A stretch of DNA of 64,000 nt from Bipolaris cookei. Lineage: Eukaryota; Ascomycota; Dothideomycetes; Pleosporales; Pleosporaceae. The stretch spans positions 864,152 through 928,151 of the forward strand of contig NRSV01000002.1 of the NCBI GenBank assembly GCA_002286855.1, in the 5' to 3' direction. The notes below the pieces were generated by a model, which was not told the origin of the DNA, did no database searches, and saw nothing but the letters and a program-made list of their open reading frames with translations. This document shows, in pieces, positions 11,200-23,514 of the stretch. Within the stretch, counting starts at the first letter, position 1; every line of letters starts with the position of its first letter. Both the position numbers and the translations under genes were made by a program.

Positions 11200-12241
11200 G
11201 ACGTCTCATCAGACCAGATAACGTTCTTCCAGTCTTCAATTTTCCAATCTTTATGTTCTTGGCACCATCTAAGCCGATCCTCCTTCATTTTCTTCGTCAA
11301 TCTAGGCTTCCTCGTTGGATTCATCTTTCTATAGCCTGCCTTCCTCAGAATCCGCCATACTGTGATATCTGAGATATTGTATCCCTCTTGGCTAAGAGCG
11401 CCAGCTATATCAGCGTAAGACTTCTCTCGGCCATAGCGATCAGTATGTACACTACATATTACTTTTGCTGAAACTTCTTTTTGCTTTGATGGGCGACCTG
11501 ATCGAGGAGCGTCTTCAAGATATTCGTTACGGATCTCAATTGGATGTTGGCATGGATCAAAGCCGTGGTTGACAGCTCGAGCAAATATATCGTTAATCGT
11601 ACGCTTCTGGGTCCCAGATAAGTAGGTAATCTCCTCATTTGGCTTGCCAGTAGCCTTAAAAGCAACAATCAGAGCAAGAGTAGCAATATCGTGAGGAGCC
11701 ATGGTAAGATAGAGTGACAACAGGAGTAAAGAGGTCAAAGAAAACAGCTACGTCAGCTCGGAGATGATTCCAAATATGGATGGCGGCTAAAACCCCTGCT
11801 CGCCAAGATGGACAAGGATTTTTGAAAGGCTCCTCTCCTCTGTATTTCATTCGGCGCTTCCTGATTGTGCCGGCGAGGAGCGTCCACGGATAGAGCCGCT
11901 TGGTTGCAAGTGCAAGAGTCATGGCTGTATCTCGGGTTCGTTGTGTCGAGAAGAATACTACTGCCAAAGGCCATGTTTCTCTAGTAATGACAGTCTGCTC
12001 GGAGCGAATAAACTCAAAATGTCAGTCGATCATCCGCCCACACATGCATCTACTAGAAATGCTAGGATACCATGCGTTTCACCCACGAAGGCGGGGATTG
12101 GACGGGATTGAGGAGTGCGAGTCGTCGTCGAGCTGTAGCTGTGAATGAAGCGTAGTGCTTGCAGAGAGCTGACTGCACTGCATACACACAAGGCTTTCAC
12201 TTTGGTCGCATCGCACTCTAGGCGGAACTTCGGATCGAAGC

Positions 12242-12268
12242 CGGCGGGTTGGCATGTCCAACCCGCCG
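12242..12268. repeat. Perfect 11-bp inverted repeat with 5-nt loop
   Basis: CGGCGGGTTGG is followed by CATGT and then its exact reverse complement. It is GC-rich and stable as a hairpin, and it also places CGG and CCG triplets in inverted orientation, as zinc-cluster factors can bind. No gene is close by, so the role is unknown. Confidence 0.75.
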
Positions 12269-13124
12269 CAGACATGTAGCTTTCGTATTGCCCATCCAAC
12301 GACCCGTATCCCGCCCACCTCATCTGAGGCTCTCCTAATTGAGGATATGCCAACGCAACCGTCGGAGAAGACGTCATGACAGGTGTCAAGAACCATCATG
12401 GTTCTCCCTGGCACGGCGATACTAGTTCCTAGTCGTGCCCACTCGGCCCCGGAAGTCTCTCGAACCTCGCTCAACAATTACTGCACATGCAGCAGCCGTC
12501 TGCAGCTATCGGCGGCGTCGACGACCTTGCTAGCGAATGGAACGCCATGGCGATCCCAAATGACCCCGCAGCGAATCCCCACCACTAGTTGCTGCAAGTC
12601 ATTCGCCGTGTCTCCTCTCGGCTGCATGCGCCCGTTTCTTTTCAAAACACAAAAACGGGCTAATATCCATCACCTACTGTGGAGGAGAATGCCGCCATCA
12701 TACGCAGGGACAACGGATCTGATCCCTTCTCCAGCTCATCCTCATCCCATCCCCCCGAGCGGCCACCAGACCTGGCCCCGGGGGTGTGGATGCGTCATGA
12801 CACTCGTCAGCTGCGGACATTGCGGTCCAAAAGAAGCTTATTGTAGTAAATTGGAAACGGCAACATCGAAGCAGGTGTGAGCCGCCTAGCTCCACATCGC
12901 CATGAGACGGCCGAACCGAAACACGATACTTTTCTACCGACTCATGCTGGCTGAGTGGCTTCGACTGCTTGATTCGCTCACAACATTTGGCGGCAAGCTG
13001 CACTGCCAAAAAAAGCTACCGCCGTCGCTGGAGGAAAAACGCCACAGTATATGCTGCCCAAGTCACATCTCAATTAGGAAGTGTGTCTAAGGATAAGGTG
13101 TGCCTACCATGCTACATATGTACA

Positions 13125-13153
13125 TACGGACATAGATGCATACTATGTCCGTA
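13125..13153. repeat. Perfect 11-bp inverted repeat with 7-nt loop
   Basis: TACGGACATAG, loop ATGCATA, then the exact reverse complement. Flanking bases continue with partial pairing. It could be a small MITE remnant or a cruciform; I see no duplication that would prove insertion. Confidence 0.7.
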
Positions 13154-15112
13154 CATGCACTCGACACTAAACTCACAGACGAGCGTGGCAATTGTCTTTC
13201 TTCTGGCGACCCCGTCATAGCGTTCGGCTGGGACCGAAGGCAGGTCAGGGTACTGCGGAAACACGCCAGGAGCCAGTGCTGGGAGCGTGCCCCCTTTGTG
13301 CCCGTCGTCCCGCTCCGGCCGCAAAGCAACCAGATCCTCAACACGCAGGGAATCGCCTCGCGCAAAACACTGCATACTCCAAGACTTAAAAAAAGAAAAG
13401 AAAAAGAGGACTATCCTAGATCGTCGGCAGTGTACTCGCCACGCAGGTAGGCGCACACAAGAAAACTCGTCAGTTAAGCCCGAAGCAGTGCTAGATTGTA
13501 GGCCGATTGTGATTGCTACTCGCTTACACGCGTCGTGATTGCGGGGACTGTGCATGCGAGCTTATGACATCTCAAACAGACTTTGGCTGGCCGTTACTTT
13601 GCGAGCCTACCAGCCAGAACGGCTGTCGACGTGAGGATCCCTAAGGCCTCGCCATCCCTGACATGTGGCTTGCTGCTGGAAACACTCAACACAGCCTGGT
13701 CGATTATCGGCATGTTATGATCGCCTTTGGTCCTGCCGCACAAGAACGCTCTAGAGCCGCAGCAGCGTGTCCGATTTGACCGGAGCACAAGTGTGGAGAA
13801 GTAGTGTCGTCAGGTCACACACGCAAAGCATCGCGGAGATGTAGCATGATATGCTGGGTGTCTGCAAAGTGGGGCAGATAATCGACAAAGGGCGCCTTAC
13901 TCCCCAAGTGCCGCGCGCAGTTACTAGCCGTTCCAGTGCCTGGTGGTGAATTTATCGTGTCTGAGTGGTGACAATCAGCAGCAGATCGAGAAGGGTGCCG
14001 AAAGCATGGCCAGCCGAGCTTGGCGGTCAGCAAGTGGTCAATCAAAAGGGTATCGGATGCGTGCAGGGCCTACTAAGGCGTTCACACCACGACCTGCAGC
14101 CTGCCCCCTGCTACTGCCGGGTCACCAGCTTCGACGCTGAGAAGCTTGTGCAGCCAACGAGGAGGGCGAGGTGGCTAGTAGACGAGCGATGAGATGAAGC
14201 CGCTCCAAAGCGATTCATGCACCATTCGATACGCAGACTAGCAACATCACGTTTCAATGCTTCATCAGGTTTTGTAAAAACTCCAGACGATGTAGCGTTC
14301 GCGCCAGCGGGATGGACAAGCAAGTCAGCTGCGGCTTTCCAATACAATTGCCAGCTGTGCTCAACACTGTCCTTTACCTGCCCGGTGCTGGACTGTGAGC
14401 GTCGGTCGAGTCTCTGCTTTAAGTTGATGGCGGCCCAGGGTCATTATGGATACAGCGGGACTGGTGGATTACTTCTGGGATTATCCTCCATTAACCAGTT
14501 TGGAAGCGACTTGGTCCTGCTGCTGCGACGCTACTTTAACACACACTATATTCTCTCGCCTGCCTACCCTACCTTGCTGCGTTGCCAGGCTCGAGCTGTC
14601 CGGCCCTGCACTCTAATACCTAGTCGACATATCCCACCCGTTCGAGCACACACCATCGCCACGCCTTTTATCGCGTCTCCGCACCCTCCCGCGACTCATC
14701 TCTTCGGCCCTTTCAACCATCAACGTCGACATTGACATCGAAACATCTCCCAGTGAACTGGCTTTGCTCCCCCCTCCCCCATCCCTGCCTGTCCTGGTCT
14801 GTGTTCAGCTCAGCCGTTCATCTCGGAACGACGCTCTTTTGCCGTTAGTTCCTCCCCAACCTTATTGGATGTTCTGCGGCGCCCACGACTCGCTAAAGAC
14901 GCATTCCCCCCGCTCTCACGCAACCTACCGTGCGATCGCTCGAGGCATCAGAAGCGGATCGCTTGGACCCTCCTACGACACACTGCCCATCTTCCGCTCA
15001 GCAGTTGCCGCACCGTTCCACAACTAACCTGTGCTTTTGCGAGCCAGCATCGACCGGCGGTAACACAAGATAACTCCTGGTGGCTGCTTTCCTGCATTGC
15101 GCCGTGCCGCAT

Positions 15113-15113
<1 letters not shown>

Positions 15114-15160
<47 letters not shown>
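15114..15160. repeat. (CA)n microsatellite in the leader of the zinc-cluster gene
   Basis: About 23 uninterrupted CA units, 148-194 bp upstream of the start codon, followed by an imperfect CCAG tract at about 15176-15205. It probably lies in the 5' UTR or core promoter and should be length-polymorphic. Confidence 0.9.
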
Positions 15161-15164
<4 letters not shown>

Positions 15165-15253
15165 TTCCCCCTCCCCCAGCCAGCCAGCCAGCTAGCCAGC
15201 CAGCATCTCTTACTTTGCGTAACCATCTGCGCGTAGAAACAACAGGACTTCCA

Positions 15254-15304
15254 ATGCATGCTTCCTCCTACCAGTAGTCTCCCAAACGTCTCCGACTCTT
15301 GGAC
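15254..15304 (+). promoter_or_regulatory. Two short upstream open frames before the transcription factor start
   Basis: An ATG at 15254 opens 7 codons ending at a TAG, and an ATG at 15258 opens 15 codons ending at a TGA at 15302-15304, just before the chosen ATG at 15308. If the transcript starts upstream, they could lower translation of the main frame. That is an inference; no transcript start is visible. Confidence 0.45.
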
Positions 15305-15307
15305 CGA

Positions 15308-17139
15308 ATGATCTCAACCAATTCCTTCGGCCCTTCGCCGCCAGGCGCGCACACCCGGATGAGCACGAGCTCATCGCCACAGCCCTCCATGTCTTCCGCT
15401 AGCGACTCCCCATTTACCACTCCCAACTACGATTCAAACGCATTCACAATCCCAGATACACAGTCAGAAGAGAGGACAGACGGACGAACAGGATCCCATG
15501 AAGTAGTGCCAAAAGTGGAAGAGACGGAACTGCAACTGGCTGATGTCAAGGAAGAGCCATCTCCGGAAGATGCACCCATCTCCCCAACGGAACCAGTCCG
15601 GATAAGACGAGCCCGTGGTCGACCAAGGATACACCCTCCTCGCTCACCAACGACCCTTGCCAAGCAAGCCAAAGCTCGATCAAAGACTGGCTGCACGACA
15701 TGTCGGAAGCGAAAGAAGAAGTGTGACGAGACCAAGCCATTCTGTAATCGCACTCCAACCCCAGCGCTGCCAAGTGTATGCTAACGATGAGTAGGCCTGT
15801 CATGTCAAAAGAACAATATTCATTGCGAAGGCTACAAGCCTGTTGAGATTTGGAAGAGCGGAAAGGAACGCGCCGCAGAAGGTTTGTAGTTTTATCTCAC
15901 CCGCTTGCTTTTTTAGCAGTGGGCCAGGCTAACACTGCAACAGCCCGGAAGCGAAGTCAAGATGTCAAGTTCGAACTGCCGCCTCTGATGGAGGGCGTTG
16001 AGAACGATCTCGATCGCAATCTCCTCCAGCATTTTGTCAGCAGGGCCAGCGCCGTACTCACCTTACACGGAGACAAGTCGACAAACCCTTTTACCAAAAT
16101 CTTGCTGCCTATGGCCCTCCAGCACGAAGGCTTGATGCACTCAGTACTATGTCTATCGGCCTCTCACATGTACTCTGTCAACCCATTGCAGGAGTATGAA
16201 GACAGACAGGCTTTCCATCGAGGCAAAGCTCTACAGCTTCTCAAGCACGATCTCGAACGGCAAAAGGCTGGCGAAGGCGGGGTCATGGTCTATGAAGACT
16301 CTAACGTGGCACAGATCCTTCTTCACCTTCTACATTCAATATGCGACGGCAACACATCCGGCGAATACAGGATGCACATGATTGCGGCAAAGCAGATTGC
16401 GATGAATCAGAAGTCCTCGAACCCAGAATTCCAGACGCTCTTCGACGAGTTCTTCTACTACCACTGGATCGCTAGCCAGATCACATCCCTTGACGGCGCC
16501 GAGGTACCGATGATGGACGACTTCAACCTGCCCTTTAAGATCAGCCCGGAAACAGCGGGGCTCATCGGCGTATCGGACGGTCTGTTTGGCTTCATCTCCA
16601 AGATTAGCAACCTGCGACGGAAGATTCGTGCCCGTATTGATGAGAAGCTTGAGCCCACCATGGACTACGAAGCTCTGCTCTCAGCACATGCTATCGACAC
16701 TGGTTTGCGTGGATGGGTGTGCCCCCATACACCGGGATCCCCTCGCTACACAATCTCCATGCTATATCGCCAAGCCACATGGGTCTATCTATATCGCACA
16801 ACCAAAGATTCAAAGCCTCACCCCTTTATCAAGAGCGCTGTCGATGATGGTATCCGATACATTAACGAATTACCCGCAGAGGGTTGGGTTCAAAGCAATG
16901 TTCTCCTGCCCCTCTTTTTGATTGGGTGTGCAGCGTTTGAGGAAGAGCAGCGTGTCGAGATCAACCGAGCTTTCGCCGGACTGATTGCATGCACTGGGCT
17001 AGGCAACATTGGATTCGCAAAAGAGGTTGTTGATCAAGTTTGGGAACTCATGAGCTCTGATGATCCAGAGGTACAGAAGGAGAGCTGGGACTGGGAGCGC
17101 CTCATCAACGCCCGTGGATGGGATTTCCTGGCGACTTGA
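15308..17139 (+). CDS. AT-hook / Zn2Cys6 transcription factor with fungal-specific domain
   Basis: Probable nuclear DNA-binding regulator; target genes unknown. Three exons, 15308-15743, 15795-15881 and 15920-17139, 580 aa. The first intron (51 bp, donor GTAATC, branch-like GCTAAC) cuts the zinc cluster and must be removed to complete it. The six cysteines are then C129, C132, C139, C146, C149 and C156, in the pattern C-x2-C-x6-C-x6-C-x2-C-x6-C, followed by EGYKPVEIWKSGKE. The second acceptor is ambiguous by 3 bp (TAG or CAG), both in frame. An AT-hook (RGRPR, residues 103-107) lies just before the cluster. The rest, from about FELPPLMEGVENDL, looks like the fungal_trans_2-type domain of the PRO1/UPC2-like group. 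I cannot assign an ortholog. Confidence 0.85.
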
Positions 17140-17785
17140 TGTGGGATAGGAGTCGCTTGGACACTTCGCATATGCTTCAGCCAGCCACAAACTGCCTGAG
17201 GGAATCGCGATATGCTTGGCGCGTCATTTCCGACTACTTCTCCTGGATGAGACCTTCTCACTGTTTTCACAGTGTGGGTCAGGATGATGTAGCCGACGCT
17301 GAAGAGAGGGTCTGCTGCGGCGCACGGCTCTCATGGCCACGAGAAAGCTGCACCGTGACGCAACGCCTCGGCAGCATATTCGGCTCTCAGGGTTTCTTAT
17401 TCAAACGGGGGTTGTAAGGGTGTCAAAAAGGAGTCATGGATTGCTTGGTGGACCGATTGTGTGGTTCTTCGACGGCTTTAACGAGGGTCAGACCGGCAGC
17501 GATGGGCTACATGTGGGAGCCTCACAACCAGGTTGCATTAGGAGTGGGTCTTTTTTTCCTCCCCTTTCACACACATACGGCGGTACTGCGTTAGGGTAAC
17601 GGGGAAATCGGCTTTGTTTTGGTTCTGCACTTTATTTTTGTCCTATTTTTTATTATTATCTCGCTTTTTTTACCATGAGCGTCGCTTGTTTTGCTTAGCT
17701 GCCGTTTAGTTGCAGGATCCTTGCGCATCACAACACCTTGCTTTGGACAGCGTCCATGTAAGGTCGGATGCATGGATGCATACCA

Positions 17786-17862
17786 ACACGCACACGCACG
17801 CACACACCTACACACCTACACACCTACACACATATTCAAACATGCACATACACATTCACACA

Positions 17863-17922
<60 letters not shown>
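17786..17922. repeat. CA-rich microsatellite tract
   Basis: Impure CA/CACCTA/CATA units up to about 17856, then an almost pure CA run to 17922. It lies about 650 bp downstream of the zinc-cluster gene's stop codon. Confidence 0.9.
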
Positions 17923-17924
<2 letters not shown>

Positions 17925-20900
17925 GAGGCGTTGCGTCGACGAGGCAAACTCGTACACATGGCATTGCAGCACTTGTTGAATTAGGACCGACTGTAGTTTG
18001 CAGGCATTCTGTTTTTTTCGTTCGTTGCGATGACGACACGTATGTATGCATAGGAGGGTAAGGTATATACAGCGCGGCACAGCAACACGCATCCGACATC
18101 TCCACTCTTTGCTTGCTGGAATCTGTAACATAGACTTGGGAGGGAACTCATGGCAGAGCAAGCGATTGACTGATCTACCTCGGTGATGAAGTAAGGCACA
18201 AGTGCGCATTGCTAAGACGTAGCTGGTAGCTGGGCTGGTTGGCATGCTTGCTGTCAGGCTGGCTGGTTGGCATGCTTTGAATGCATGCTAATACACACAT
18301 GGCTGGCTGCAGGCTCTCACGACCGAACCATGCCACAACACCCCGACATGTCCACCTTGAAGCGGGAACATGGGGAGACGAGTGGGAATCAGGCCGAGTC
18401 AGTAAACCTTGAGGTCTGCAGCCACAGACATCTCAAACCGCGCTGGTGCATTTAACCGGCCGAAGAGAGCGGGAGCGTTCCCAGCGATCGCTCCAGAATC
18501 CAAAGGTTGGAACAGTAGTCTGCTTCTATCTCGCTCGCGTACAATATTACCAGCTTGCTACTGGTACGCAGACCTGAGCCACGAGACGAGGGAGACGAAT
18601 GCCGACAGGCAGATCGGCCCAAGGTACCAGGGTCAATCTCCGGCAATGCGTGGGGGGGGGTGCGCCACTCAGTCTCACGTCCAGTCACAGTAACTGGGTG
18701 TGGGCCGGCCTGAGAGGCGCTTACTGGAGGCCTACGGCTGCGCTCTTGCCCGGTCCCCAGGCGCCTTGAGTACCGCCGCTTCACCTTCCTAGCGGGCAAG
18801 GATGACGGCATGCCCAATACCAGCAACACGAAGAATCATAATCAGCACACAGGCATTAATCGGCCCTTCTGGCCTTTGGTGACCCCAGATTGCATCTGAC
18901 TGGCCAAGTCCCCGCCTCTTCACCCTCCCCCCCCACGCTTGTCAGGCAGGGTTTGTGTCGTATACTCTATACCATGCGATTGTTGGACATCATGTCACTT
19001 GAGTCAAGGAAGCTACCATTTCCATTGTCGTGTGTACCTGGCACTAGGTATGAAAATGGAGTTTTTGCAGGAATCCGATCACAAGCATCCTTCGCATTAT
19101 GTGCAACGTTGCAGCTATAAGGTACATGTGCGCAACGGTTCATGGAGGGACATGGTACAAGGGTCATGGATGACGTTCGCCCGAGAGCAAGCGTATGGGC
19201 CTACCACAACGTCCCGGAGCAGCCGTTGATTTATTGTTCCTTTCGCAGCTTGGTACATGTTCCAATGCATGCACACCAAGCTGAGCCGCTGATGCTCTTC
19301 CAATCTCGTCGTCAATCTCCGCGAGCCCGGAAGCCCATCCCGGGATAAGCAGTGTACATACACTATCACCAGGACGATAACAACATCAAGGCAAGCAATC
19401 GCCATCTGTCGCCATCGGAAGGGGGCTTCAATTTCTCTCTCCACAAGCCGACCAGATCACCCCGTTATCCATTACCTCGCATTCGCAATCGACAAATCAA
19501 CCGTTCTTTTCTCCACGACCCGTTCACAGCGGACCCACTCTGCGCGCCAACTTGGGACTAACACAGGCAAGACCCGTTGATGCTTCTCAATAAAGTATCC
19601 CGCCGCACATGGAATTCCCCTTCAACCGGGTCTGGACACTTCAACCCGCCCATGTCACGCATATTATCAAAAAGGCAAAACTGATTATCGTGCACGCACA
19701 TTGGAAGCATTCAGGCGATCCTCCGAACGCCTTGTCCTGGAAATTATGCTATCATTTTTTTGGGGGTTCGCCGCATAACCGTTTACTAAGCGCACGGTGC
19801 CTGCATATCGTCGACCGATCGTTCTTCTTTTTCCTTTGCCCCGTTATGCATAGGCCACTTTTGCCATGGGCAATTAAGGGCAGGAATGGAAAGAAAAGAC
19901 AAAAATTCTCCGTCGTACATGGTACATGACCAGAATGGTGGGATGCCGTTCCCAGACTCTGGGGAATGAGACCGTCATCAATTGTGCATTGTCTATGCCT
20001 GAGAGGTCCGAGGCAAAGAGAAGGGATAGGGCTTGGTTTTTACGCCCGTCATATGCGTCAGACATATGGTCCGCACGTGGTCATTGGGTGCCTTACACCG
20101 TTTTGCTTTGGAGTCTGAGTACGCTTACACCGATGTAAGCTGGTGTGTACGTATGTGTGTGGCTAAACTCGCGAGCACACCAAGGCGTATGCCAACGCAA
20201 GTCATCTAAAGTAATTCGTCGTGGAGAACGGTGTGATTTGTGAGAATTACGGGAATAGGGGAAACGTGACTGATTTTCCATGCGAACCAGATGTTCTGGG
20301 ATAGAGGTAGTCATACGTGAGGCGTTGTCGTTTCGCCTCCGAGTGATGCACCTGCAGCTGACACAGGGAAACAGGGTTTTTTGTGTCAGCTTTCACATGG
20401 CTATGCGTGGCTTTAGGGGTGATGGTGGATGGCCAACCTGGATGACAGGCTGGAGGAGGGGGCCGCTGGCCCAGCCCTATTCTTTGTCTTGCTTTGATAC
20501 TATCAGACCATATCTGAGTATGAGGATGAGAAAAGTGTGGTGGAGGAGGAGGAGTCGTGGTTCGATCGGAAATCACAGCCGCTGTGTGACTTTGGGTTCA
20601 TCATCATCTATCAGCCGAAGTCGAAATAAAAACAGTGATTGATATCGTTGTTGCAAAAACTAGGTATTGCGCAAGGTAAGACACTCTCCGGGGTTGATGA
20701 CGATCATATCATGCATGCTAGTGAGCCGCAATAAGTAGAAGGGGATATTTCCCCAAGGCTGACGACTGATCACCATGGCGGGTTGCGGATACAGATGTTA
20801 GTGCTGGGTACGTATAGCGGTAGTGGAGGGTGACGAGAGGTCCCAATAGGCTGGGCACAGTATCCGCCTCCCTTGCAACTATCATCGCTCAATATTGCCG

Positions 20901-22296
20901 AGCCCCAAGCATAACCAAAAAACTTGTTGCCTACGAGTAGTTCGTGTGTGTGGGTGCTTAAACCACATTGGTATATATGAAAAAGAGGCATGATGCTCCG
21001 CGGAGGCAGAGTCAAGATGCAGGTGGACATGAGATGAGATAGAGGGAATGACATGGACACAAAGATTTCGGCAATCGTTACGGTCGCGATTAGTGCAATG
21101 CACCTGACGCATAACCCACCCACTCAGCCACACCATCGCGCAGTGCAACATTGATCAAAGCGCACGATGGACTATCTCCCGCTTTTTTTAATCTGTGACC
21201 CTTTTTTTCTTGACTCTGCATCGCTGCACAGCACTGCACAATGATGCAAAACCCGCATACATAAGAAAAAATCAAGACGTCGCAAAAAAAAAAGTGAGGC
21301 AACAAGCCGAAAAACTGGATCTTCGTACGTATAGCAACAAAAAAATCGGAGGTAGCTACGTAAATAGTATACAAAGTACAAACAAACCGGGTCTCCCCAT
21401 CGGCCCTTTTTTTTGCTCTCTTAACCAAGGAAATGACCTCCCGCTTTCCCCCGTTGTTCTACCGCCCGTATTCCCACATAACCCACCAACAATCTGTATG
21501 CAAGCCACACACAACACACACAGCTGCACCGGCCAACCCTACATACATATACGTCTCGTATGTACGTACCCCCCCCCGTCGATCCCCCAAACGGCCTGCA
21601 ACCTCCGAGATGGTCGAAATCGCAATACATACATACATACATGTATAGAGTACTGTAACTGTACAAGGACTAGTCACGTCGCCTTAGTAGTCAAAAAAAA
21701 AGACAGCGGGAAAGAGAAAAAGACAAGCCGGAAGTACCCCTCCCATCGCCACCTGCCCGATCCAATCGGACGTCTATGATCCCAGACGGAAGATCAGCGC
21801 TGCCATTTTCATAGCAAGCATGAGTCGGTGATGTTGCCTGGGGCCGCCGCCGCGCACGGCAGATAGAAGGCAAAGTAGTCAGTCAGTCAGTCATGTTTGG
21901 GCAAGCGAAACGGATTTGACGGAAGGGCTGTCACAGGTAGAGTAGTCTATGTATCTAGAGTGCTGAATGCGTGGTGTTGCATATAACCTATACGTAAGTA
22001 TACTACGCATGCGTGAGCATGTGCGTGTGCGTGTGCGTGTGCGTGTAGCAACGACCGAACAGGGGCGGGCTTGCCTGCCTGTAGCATAACAAGGGTGTGT
22101 GTGTGTGGCAACGACACAAGTCCTTTTCCGTCTGTTCCGTGCGGACCAACCTGCTGCGAGTGTTATCGCAGGACAAGTGGGGGGGAGAAGAGGGCTTTGC
22201 ATGGTGCTGGGATGGTGTGGGTTCGGTTTTGTAGGGGGATCGAGAGAGAGGGATTGTGGGTCCGGATGGCCCCGGTTGCCCCCCTGTCGCCGAAGC

Positions 22297-22331
22297 GCTG
22301 GTGCTGGTGCTGGTGCTGGTGCTGGTGCTGG
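22297..22331. repeat. (CTGGTG)n hexanucleotide repeat
   Basis: About six uninterrupted units of a 6-bp motif in a G/T-rich neighbourhood. No coding frame around it can be supported. Confidence 0.85.
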
Positions 22332-23470
22332 CGGTGTTGGGCTTGTTGAGGTGTGGTGTGCGGTGGGCGAAAGAGAGGTGGATGGGTCCTGGGGAGATGA
22401 GGATTGTGGGAGGTAATACTTAGAGGATGCTACATAGAACTGTATGTGGAGGTGAGTGTTTTGTTTGTGCTCTTTTTTTTTACATGTGGATTTGACTCAG
22501 CGGTTAGGTGATTCCAGCATATTGTCGTTGGGTGTACATTTTGTTGCTTGGGTAACAATGTGTTTGGTGGAGCGGTATGACGAAAATGTGGGTTATTTAG
22601 GCAAAAGAGGTGTGAGAGAGAGATGCAGGTCGCTACATTCGTCGTTACTTGTCTGCGTATTACTCTATTTCTCATTATGATTTTGGTCATGCGTGAACGG
22701 ACGGGTAGGACTATTGATGAATAGAGTACCAGATGTCATGAGTGAATCGCCGTCAGTGATACTTTGACATATGCATAACAAAACATCTAGAGCCAGCAAA
22801 CAGTCGGAAGGCTGCAAATCTTGCTCGATACTAGTTTTATCATGACTTGAATAAACGTGTTCTACCTATCCCCGCTTACACTCCGCTTACCTACAGACCA
22901 GAGACTCCAGATATTCAACTATGCACTTATGAATACCATGACAATAACTGATGAGACGATTTTCAAGACAGCGGTACGAATGGATCAACTTCGAAGCACT
23001 GAAGAGATGTGAGAGATATACAGGATGTAAATGTGTGCAAGCGATGAGTGACACATGAATGTGTCTCGACTGCTTCGTTCTTACTCCTTAAAGCATGAGG
23101 TTGAGATTTGTTATTCCAAAGGTGCACCTTTGAGATGTTATATGTCACAGAGAGGTGGTGTGTGCTATGTTCCACCTCGTGAGCTTTTTGAAGTACTGGG
23201 ATGATAGTTACGATGAAGCTATGGCATTCTCGCAGTGTGGATCGGGGGTTGATAGGTAAACAAGTATGAGTTTTTGATTTGGTGTAATGCTTGGTTGAGA
23301 AAAATGCAAGTGGAATGTTTTAGAATGGATGTGGAAGAAGAGAACGTGACAGGACTTAGATAATAGAAGATATTCTTAACAACACCTGGAAACTCGAGGC
23401 GAATGTGAAGGAAGAGATAGCACGTTTCATCTCAATCAAGAGAACAAATCAAGGAGCTACACCATCGCTA

Positions 23471-23514
23471 TCTTCTTCTTCTTCTTCTTCTTCTTCTTCT
23501 TCTTCTTCTTCTTC
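23471..23514. repeat. (CTT)n trinucleotide microsatellite
   Basis: About 14 uninterrupted CTT units, a pure polypyrimidine/polypurine tract within a non-coding region. Confidence 0.9.

Larger units (their letters stand above)
10131..11702 (-). pseudogene. Broken Tc1-family transposase
   Basis: Begins at 11702 (MAPHDIATLALIVAF), with a helix-turn-helix N-terminal region and the family block RPRLTKKMKEDRLRWC. The first catalytic Asp lies in WSDET. The second Asp is in VVQEDRAPAH (near 10615) and the Glu in NAIEPY; 34 residues separate them, so the class is DD34E. The frame is broken by the two inserted elements, by a one-base slip near 10405 (an extra A before the NAIEPY block), and by in-frame stops including two TGA where Trp codons are expected and one TAG before YRYQ. 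The C-terminus (HIKEITRLEGVNEYQEGKD) ends at a TAG at 10133-10131. It is inactive as it stands. Confidence 0.9.
10077..11842 (-). mobile_element. Complete but decayed Tc1-type (DD34E) transposon with two nested insertions
   Basis: Terminal inverted repeats of about 54-60 bp are visible at both ends. The outer ends both start CAGAGGAG and continue through CCTTTCAAAA and a conserved CTTGGCGAGCA block. The element is flanked by TA on both sides (10075-10076 and 11843-11844), the Tc1/mariner target-site duplication. The two repeats differ by a 5-bp duplication (GAGGA) in the right copy and several mostly C/T changes, so the element is old. It is 1,766 bp long. Removing two internal insertions with one copy of each target duplication leaves about 1,515 bp, a usual size for a fungal Tc1 element. 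The transposase reads right to left. Confidence 0.9.
11843..15307. other. Gene-poor region between the transposon and the zinc-cluster gene
   Basis: About 3.4 kb without a supportable coding region; open frames are short, on both strands and without recognisable domains. It holds two strong hairpins (12242-12268 and 13125-13153), a weaker one near 12628-12659, a CA repeat and a CCAG-type tract. The right part is the promoter and leader of the transcription factor gene. Confidence 0.5.

Noticed and set aside
10861..11334. 157-codon plus-strand frame
   Set aside because: It is the antisense shadow of the Tc1 transposase, which is identified by its catalytic residues on the minus strand.
10077..11842. 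RIP as the cause of transposase decay
   Set aside because: Some changes are C/T, and one stop fits a CpA change, but two stops are TGG to TGA (not CpA on the other strand) and base composition is not strongly AT-rich. The evidence is too thin without computing indices.
12030..12477. Overlapping minus-strand frames of 119-132 codons
   Set aside because: No recognisable motif, no consistent start or splice signals, and Cys/Ser/Arg-rich chance-like composition.
14865..15236. Frames encoding Thr-His repeats at the CA microsatellites (also near 17691-18061 and 38765-39299)
   Set aside because: Produced by (CA)n read in different frames; no coding context.
21195..21779. 194-codon plus-strand frame in the gene desert
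   Set aside because: Low-complexity His/Thr/Tyr content derived from CA/TACA repeats, overlapped by frames on the other strand, and no recognisable motif.
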